From: Bacillota bacterium
GTDB taxonomy: Bacteria; Bacillota; Sulfobacillia; JAJZYS01; JAJYTV01
Length of the DNA: 7,718 nt
NCBI GenBank assembly: GCA_021806845.1
Contig: JAKAPV010000140.1
Location: 1 to 7,718 of the forward strand
Direction of reading: 5' to 3'
Every line of letters starts with the position of its first letter. Position 1 is the first letter of the stretch. The position numbers and the translations under genes were made by a program. The notes beneath the pieces are model-generated. The model was given only the letters and a program-made list of their open reading frames with translations. It was not told the origin of the DNA and did not search any database. This document shows positions 6,943 through 7,718 of the stretch, piece after piece.

Positions 6943-7718
6943 TGCCGAGCGTCAAGTACCGCGGCGGAATCGGGGACGACCTCCTGCGCCTCGAGGACGA
7001 GCGCCTGCTCACAGGGAAGGGCCGCTTCGTCGGAGACCTGCAGGTGCCGGGCGCTTTGGAGCTGGCGGTGCTGCGCAGCCCCCACGCCCACGCGGAGATC
7101 GTCAGCATCGACGACCGCGGCGGTGCGGACCTGCCCGGCGTCGTGCGCATCGTCACTGGCGCCCAGTTGCGGGCCGAGGCTCCGCAGATGTTCGGCATCG
7201 CGGATCCGCCGCAGATCTTCAGCTTCACGCAGCCGCCGCTCGCGTTCGGCGAGGCGCACTACGTCGGCCAGGGGATCGTGGCGGCGGTCGCGGAGGATCG
7301 CTACGTCGCCGAGGACGCCCTGGACAAGCTCTTCGTCCGCTACCGCAGACTGTCTGTGCTGGCGGACGCGGAGCGGATCGTGGCCGAATCGGGCGAGGAC
7401 GCGGCGCTCCACGGGGAGTCGGTGACCGCCTTCGGCGACGTGACGGCGCTGTTTGCCGCAGCGGACGTCGTCATCGAGGAGCGCCTCTCGATCGGACGCG
7501 CGACGGCGCAGCCGCTGGAGGGCCGCGCGATCCTCGCCATGCCGGAGGGCGACGGCCTGCTCGTCTACGCGGCTACCCAAGGGCCGCACGGCATGCGGCA
7601 GGGGCTCAGCCAGGCGCTCGGCCTGCCGCCGCAGAAGATCCGGGTCGTGGCCCAGGACGTCGGCGGCGGCTTCGGCGTGAAGAACGGCACCTATCCCGAG
7701 GACGTCATCACCGCCTAC
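6942..7718 (+). CDS. Molybdenum hydroxylase large, molybdopterin-binding subunit (CoxL/XDH family), 3' partial
   Basis: An uninterrupted frame of 259 codons from ATG 6942 to the right edge, overlapping the previous TGA by one base. Full-length relatives have about 750-800 residues, so only the first third is present. Family marks: RLEDERLLTGKGRFVGD (16-32), LRSPHAHAEIVSID (44-57), PGVVRIVTGAQL (63-74), the YVGQGIVAAVAED stretch, and the cofactor-binding GGGFG (241-245) in DVGGGFGVKNGTYPED. The residues that separate CO dehydrogenase (AYXCSFR loop) from other hydroxylases lie beyond the window, as does the catalytic glutamate. Its substrate is therefore undetermined. GGGFGVK followed by YPED looks closer to general XDH-family hydroxylases than to form I CoxL (GGGFGNK, as I recall). 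The likely ribosome site is GAAGGGAGAG (6924-6933). Confidence 0.93.
   Translation, partial: MPSVKYRGGIGDDLLRLEDERLLTGKGRFVGDLQVPGALELAVLRSPHAHAEIVSIDDRGGADLPGVVRIVTGAQLRAEAPQMFGIADPPQIFSFTQPPLAFGEAHYVGQGIVAAVAEDRYVAEDALDKLFVRYRRLSVLADAERIVAESGEDAALHGESVTAFGDVTALFAAADVVIEERLSIGRATAQPLEGRAILAMPEGDGLLVYAATQGPHGMRQGLSQALGLPPQKIRVVAQDVGGGFGVKNGTYPEDVITAY

Overview
This is a GC-rich bacterial window in which every recognisable gene lies on the + strand. Most neighbours touch: ATGA-type or one-base overlaps within blocks, and Shine-Dalgarno sequences in front of nearly every start. The organism cannot be named from sequence alone. The cytochrome b type (b6-like heme spacing, no canonical LPW motif, and an unusual downstream partner) resembles, from memory, versions in Actinobacteria, Chloroflexi and related soil lineages. 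The M23 peptidase/bactofilin pair is widespread in rod-shaped and curved bacteria. I would not assign a phylum with confidence.

Layout. (1) Positions 2-1235: a membrane-anchored M23 (LytM-type) peptidoglycan endopeptidase, cut by the left edge, followed after one base by a bactofilin. This is a cell-wall shaping pair. (2) 1247-1280: a 15-bp RNA hairpin. (3) 1311-3224: four tightly linked genes (51, 206, 309 and 71 aa). They encode a single-helix membrane peptide, a cytochrome b N-terminal-type subunit with all four heme-ligand histidines, a two-anchor membrane protein with a large extracytoplasmic domain that sits where subunit IV would be expected, and a small two-helix protein. Together they look like a quinol-oxidising b-type complex, but no Rieske protein or c-type cytochrome is encoded here. 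(4) 3225-3493: a 269-base gap with two hairpins, a candidate -10 element, a CTG-N10-CAG site and a 16-base alternating purine-pyrimidine tract, leading into (5) uvrB (3494-5482), complete. (6) 5517-5545: a perfect 12-bp hairpin. (7) 5570-7718: a medium-small-large operon for a molybdenum hydroxylase of the xanthine dehydrogenase/CO dehydrogenase family. The large subunit runs off the right edge before its active-site region. The small-subunit motif looks more like an organic-substrate hydroxylase than a form I CO dehydrogenase.

How they work together: the cytochrome block and the molybdenum hydroxylase are both redox modules. The hydroxylase oxidises a substrate at molybdopterin and passes electrons through two [2Fe-2S] clusters to FAD. 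Whether they reach the quinone pool served by the cytochrome b complex is only a guess from proximity. uvrB sits between them with its own control region and is a DNA-repair housekeeping gene. The most unusual part of the window is the cytochrome b block with its non-canonical partner subunits. I saw no mobile element, CRISPR array, tRNA or rRNA.
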